DNA of 64,000 bases. Source: Bacteroidota bacterium. GTDB lineage: Bacteria > Bacteroidota > Bacteroidia > 2-12-FULL-35-15. The stretch is from the NCBI GenBank assembly GCA_947479085.1, contig CANJYB010000011.1:1-64000 (forward strand), written 5' to 3'. Made by a program: the position numbers and the translations under genes. Positions 60,991 to 64,000 of the stretch are shown here, piece by piece (position 1 is the stretch's first letter; each line of letters begins with the position of its first letter). The notes under the pieces are model-generated. The model made no database searches. It was not told the origin of the DNA and saw only the letters and a program-made list of their open reading frames with translations.

Positions 60991-61938
60991 ATGAAAAAAA
61001 TTACATTATTAGTTTCTTTAACTATTCTTTCACTTGGAGCAATAGCACAACCTTTTATGGCTCTTTACGATTTTGCTGGTGTTACCGACACCACAGGAAC
61101 AACCGACCCTAGTGCAGTGCCCGTGATAACGGGAGTTACGTTCGGGAGTTTTTCGGCAACGGGCACACCAGCTAATCCGGCAACAGGCACATTGGCTCGT
61201 TTTAATTTTACAGGCTGGTCAACCGGCTCTGTGGGTGGTATGGCAGATACACTGTATTCGGGAATGACGGGAGCTGTGGCAGATACTGAATATTATGAAG
61301 TAACCATTGGTCCTGCTGCGGGATATACTTTAAATATAGATTCTATAAAATTTGCTTTCGAACGATCAGCAACGGGAGTTCGCACGTATGCCGTTCGTTC
61401 TAGTGTTGACGGGTTTGTTTCTAATTTATCTGCAAATTATGTTTTTCTTACCCAAATGAATACCAATGTTTTTGTTCAGCCGGGAAATGAGTTTTTTCTA
61501 AAAAAAGATATTACCACTATTCAAAACAGAAACCAAATTATTCTTGGCGGAATGAACTTTTCTCTTCTTTCTGCTCCGGTTACTTTCCGTTTTTACGGAT
61601 GGAATTCGGAAGGAGGAACTGGAACATTTAGTATTGACAACGTAAGATTTATAGGAAGCAGAGCTTTGGCAGTTGGAATAAAAGAGAATGCAACTGACGC
61701 AATTTCTGTTTCTCCTAATCCTTCTTCAAACGGGTTATTCAATTTAGATTTAGGAAAAACAACAGGAAAAACAATTGTTTCTGTAAATGATATTATAGGA
61801 AATGTGGTGGTCACAAAAGAAATAAACGCTAACGGTAAACAAACCCTTGATTTGTCGAATGTGGCAAATGGCAGTTATTTTATCAATTTTAAAAATGATA
61901 GTAGCATCAGCACAAAAAAAATTACAATAAATAAATAA
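60991..61938 (+). CDS. T9SS-secreted jelly-roll-like protein
   Basis: 315 aa from ATG 60991. Signal peptide (MKKITLLVSLTILSLGAIA, cleavage before QPF). The body is one Gly/Thr-rich beta domain ending TFRFYGWNSEGGTGTFSIDNVRFIG, the pattern of the PEP-CTERM/T9SS 'IDNVxF' jelly-roll or DUF-type lectin-like domains. A T9SS type A tail follows (ISVSPNPSSNGLFNLDL; GSYFINFKN; TKKITINK). No enzymatic motif seen. Followed by a terminator. Confidence 0.85.
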   Translation: MKKITLLVSLTILSLGAIAQPFMALYDFAGVTDTTGTTDPSAVPVITGVTFGSFSATGTPANPATGTLARFNFTGWSTGSVGGMADTLYSGMTGAVADTEYYEVTIGPAAGYTLNIDSIKFAFERSATGVRTYAVRSSVDGFVSNLSANYVFLTQMNTNVFVQPGNEFFLKKDITTIQNRNQIILGGMNFSLLSAPVTFRFYGWNSEGGTGTFSIDNVRFIGSRALAVGIKENATDAISVSPNPSSNGLFNLDLGKTTGKTIVSVNDIIGNVVVTKEINANGKQTLDLSNVANGSYFINFKNDSSISTKKITINK

Positions 61939-61961
61939 AACTTATTCAAGCTATTTAAAGA

Positions 61962-61992
61962 ACGTCTCGCAAAAATATGCGGGACGTTTTTG
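61962..61992 (+). terminator. Terminator after the T9SS gene
   Basis: AACGTC(T)CGC...GCG(G)GACGTT stem and TTTTT tail. It covers the ATG of a longer uvrC frame (61977), which is therefore not the start. Confidence 0.8.
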
Positions 61993-61995
61993 TTT

Positions 61996-62003
61996 TATCT
62001 TTG
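61996..62003 (+). promoter_or_regulatory. -7 promoter element of uvrC
   Basis: TATCTTTG fits TAnnTTTG, 12 nt before ATG 62016, so the leader would be very short. No -33 TTG at the expected spacing. Confidence 0.5.
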
Positions 62004-62015
62004 TTGAACTTGCCA

Positions 62016-63818
62016 ATGGAAAAATCGGAACATTTAAATAACATCATTCGTGCATTGCCAGACAATCCAGGTGTTTACCAGTATTTCGATAATGATGAAA
62101 AAATTATTTATGTAGGTAAGGCAAAGAATTTAAAGAAACGAGTTTCGTCTTATTTCAATAAAGAACAACAGGAAAACGGTAAGACACAAATATTGGTTCG
62201 CAAGATTGCCGATATTAAATATATCATTGTTGACACAGAATTGGATGCGCTGTTATTAGAGAATAACCTGATAAAAAAGTATCAACCCCGCTACAATGTT
62301 TTATTGAAAGATGATAAAACCTACCCCTGGATTTGTATTAAAAACGAACGTTTCCCAAGAGTTTTTTCTACCAGAATTATTATTAAAGATGGCTCATCGT
62401 ATTTTGGTCCTTATGCTTCCGGCAAATTAATGCACACGGTTTTGGATTTAATCAGGCAGTTGTTCAAATTGCGGAATTGTAATTTTAATTTAACTGAATC
62501 AAATATTCAAGCGCATAAATTTAAAGTGTGTTTGGAATATCATATAGGTAATTGCAAAGCACCATGTGTGGGCAAAGAAACTGAAGATGAATACAACGAA
62601 ACGATAGCCAACATAAAAGAAATAACCAAAGGAAATATAAATACGGTTGCCAAACATTTAAAAGGACTGTTGCACGAAAGTGTGGAAAATATGGAGTTTG
62701 AAAAAGCACAACTGATAAAAGAGAAAATAGATTTACTTGATAGTTATCAAAGTAAATCAACGGTAGTGAGCCCTGCTATTACTAATGTGGATGTGTTTTC
62801 TATTTTAACGGATGAAAAAAGTGGGTATGTCAATTTTCTTAAAGTAGTCAATGGTTCCATCATTCAGGGACATACCATCGAATTGAAAAAGAAACTGGAC
62901 GAAAGCGATGAAGAGTTACTCACATTATCAATAGCCGAATTGCGAGAACGATTCAGCAGCGATTCGAAAGAAATTATTGTTCCATTTAAAATAGAAACTG
63001 AATTTCCGAATGTGGAATTTGTGATTCCGCAACGGGGAGATAAAAAACAATTGCTTGAACTATCACAACGCAATGTGGAATATTATAGAAGAGAAAAAAT
63101 AAAACAAGAAAATTTGGTTGACCCGGAACGCCATACAAAGCGTATTCTTGAGCAAATGAAAAAGGATTTGCATTTGAAAGAAGAACCCAGACATATTGAG
63201 TGTTTTGATAATTCTAATTTTCAGGGGGCATATCCTGTGGCAGCAATGACGGTGTTTAAAGATGCTAAACCTAGTAAAAAAGATTATCGCCATTTTAATA
63301 TTAAAACAGTGGAAGGCCCTGATGATTTTGCTTCGATGGAAGAAATTATTTTTAGAAGATACAAACGTGTGTTGGAAGAAAAACAATCCATGCCGCAACT
63401 AATTGTAATTGATGGAGGGAAAGGGCAATTGAGTTCGGCTTTGGAAAGTTTAGATAAATTAGGGTTAAGAGGTAAGGTGGCAATAATTGGTATTGCAAAG
63501 CGGCTAGAAGAAATTTATTTTCCAGGAGATTCTATTCCTATTTATTTAGATAAACGTAGTGAAACATTAAAGATAATTCAGCAAATAAGGGATGAAGCGC
63601 ATCGATTTGGTATTACACATCACCGGAACAAACGAGATAAAGGAACCCTAAAAACCGAACTCACAGAAATAAAAGGAATAAGTGATACTACTGCAAATAA
63701 ATTGTTGTCACATTTTAAATCGGTAAAGAAAATAAAAGAGGCGAAAGAAGAGGAACTGGTAGAGGTGATTGGAAAAGCAAAAGGTAAATTGGTTTCGGAA
63801 TATTATAAAAGCAAATAA
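62016..63818 (+). CDS. uvrC: Excinuclease ABC subunit C
   Basis: 600 aa from ATG 62016 (MEKSEHLNNIIRALPDNPGVYQYF). Nucleotide-excision-repair nuclease that makes both incisions around a lesion bound by UvrB. The N-terminal GIY-YIG domain (about 14-95, GVYQYFDNDEKIIYVGKA) is followed by a Cys cluster region, a UVR motif (VENMEFEKAQLIKEKIDLL, about 220-245), the RNase H-like endonuclease (HIECFDNSNFQGAYPVAAM; LIVIDGGKGQLSSA) and a C-terminal helix-hairpin-helix (LTEIKGISDTTANKLLSHFKSV). Normal length. Confidence 0.97.
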   Translation: MEKSEHLNNIIRALPDNPGVYQYFDNDEKIIYVGKAKNLKKRVSSYFNKEQQENGKTQILVRKIADIKYIIVDTELDALLLENNLIKKYQPRYNVLLKDDKTYPWICIKNERFPRVFSTRIIIKDGSSYFGPYASGKLMHTVLDLIRQLFKLRNCNFNLTESNIQAHKFKVCLEYHIGNCKAPCVGKETEDEYNETIANIKEITKGNINTVAKHLKGLLHESVENMEFEKAQLIKEKIDLLDSYQSKSTVVSPAITNVDVFSILTDEKSGYVNFLKVVNGSIIQGHTIELKKKLDESDEELLTLSIAELRERFSSDSKEIIVPFKIETEFPNVEFVIPQRGDKKQLLELSQRNVEYYRREKIKQENLVDPERHTKRILEQMKKDLHLKEEPRHIECFDNSNFQGAYPVAAMTVFKDAKPSKKDYRHFNIKTVEGPDDFASMEEIIFRRYKRVLEEKQSMPQLIVIDGGKGQLSSALESLDKLGLRGKVAIIGIAKRLEEIYFPGDSIPIYLDKRSETLKIIQQIRDEAHRFGITHHRNKRDKGTLKTELTEIKGISDTTANKLLSHFKSVKKIKEAKEEELVEVIGKAKGKLVSEYYKSK

Positions 63819-63878
63819 AGTTACCCAAAATGCGGAGTTAAAAGATAAGATATTAAACTTGAAAATTTCGAAAGGAAA

Positions 63879-64000
63879 CTACTTATAAACCACAAATTCC
63901 AAATTGTCATAATAGACAGTTTCCTTCTTCTTATTCCACAAATACACCCCGAAATTGGTACCGGCCAAAATGTTTTCCGGCAATACAAATTGCAATTCAA
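63879..64000 (-). CDS. C-terminal end of a protein cut by the window edge
   Basis: On the minus strand a frame enters from beyond the right edge and ends at TAG 63881-63879; 39 residues are visible (ELQFVLPENILAGTNFGVYL, then WNKKKETVYYDNLEFVVYK). It is convergent with uvrC. The pattern NFGVYLWNKKKE..YYDNL resembles the end of beta-sandwich exported proteins, but the piece is too short for a family call. Confidence 0.65.
   Translation of the reverse strand, partial: ELQFVLPENILAGTNFGVYLWNKKKETVYYDNLEFVVYK

Overview
The window is a chromosomal segment from a member of the Bacteroidota. Several things point to this: at least five proteins with type IX secretion (T9SS) C-terminal sorting domains; lipoproteins and uncharacterised families typical of the phylum (DUF4270, DUF1571, IPExxxVDY, HU-CCDC81/SPOR); upstream elements matching the Bacteroidota promoter form TTG-N18..21-TAnnTTTG; few Shine-Dalgarno sequences; and AT-rich DNA. 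The neighbourhood panC / short glycogen-synthase-like protein / DUF4270 / glmS, and yicC-gmk, also fit environmental Bacteroidota. The genus cannot be named from the sequence.

Layout. 1-6.4 kb: end of a T9SS protein, ybeY, panC, glycogen-synthase-like, DUF4270 lipoprotein, glmS. 6.4-12 kb: 3-hydroxyanthranilate dioxygenase, dprA, DUF502, carbonic anhydrase, MmcQ/YjbR, acyl-CoA carboxylase beta. 12-18.2 kb: Kelch-like T9SS protein, a 1.1-kb repeat-rich divergent intergenic region, IPExxxVDY, pyk, ArsC/Spx-like, EamA exporter. 18.2-27 kb: yicC-gmk-ACMSD, M1 aminopeptidase, TPR protein, pheS, cyclophilin, small lipoprotein. 27-31.3 kb: an accessory stretch with a RelE/ParE-type toxin-antitoxin pair whose toxin carries a nonsense codon, a YVTN-propeller T9SS protein, an unknown 308-aa protein and a solitary antitoxin-like gene. 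31.3-34.3 kb: ctaB and cytochrome oxidase subunits III, III and IV. 34.4-47.4 kb: GT39-like glycosyltransferase, membrane-tethered receiver protein, duplicated DUF1571/LysM proteins, kdsB, HU/SPOR protein, HemJ, thioesterase, heptosyltransferase-like protein, M28 peptidase, cysS, MORN protein, threonine dehydrogenase. 47.4-51.3 kb: a second 1.2-kb repeat-rich region, an unknown 312-aa protein, a T9SS protein. 51.4-57.9 kb: a CheR-CheB-hybrid kinase signalling operon whose large kinase is split by one TGA. 58-64 kb: tRNA-Leu, prs, rplY, pth, T9SS protein, uvrC and the edge of another gene.

How the genes connect. 3-hydroxyanthranilate dioxygenase and ACMSD are consecutive enzymes of tryptophan/kynurenine breakdown, placed 13 kb apart. 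ctaB (heme O) and HemJ (protoporphyrin) feed the oxidase genes. kdsB, the GT9 protein and the GT39-like protein belong to envelope glycan synthesis. CheR, CheB and the hybrid kinases form one phosphorelay or adaptation unit.

Most unusual observations. (1) Four intergenic arrays with unrelated sequences share a 21-bp (or 42 = 2 x 21 bp) period, two helical turns, and all lie between divergently transcribed genes (13.86-14.11, 14.36-14.61, 38.78-38.86 and 47.70-47.98 kb). (2) A 420-nt stretch (48181-48600) holds only 13 C residues and leads into an unknown G-rich gene. (3) Two genes are each interrupted by a single in-frame TGA. (4) Many families of dispersed inverted repeats fill the gaps; one 120-bp tandem duplication copied the end of panC. 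(5) A perfect terminator hairpin lies inside the 5' coding region of the DUF4270 gene.
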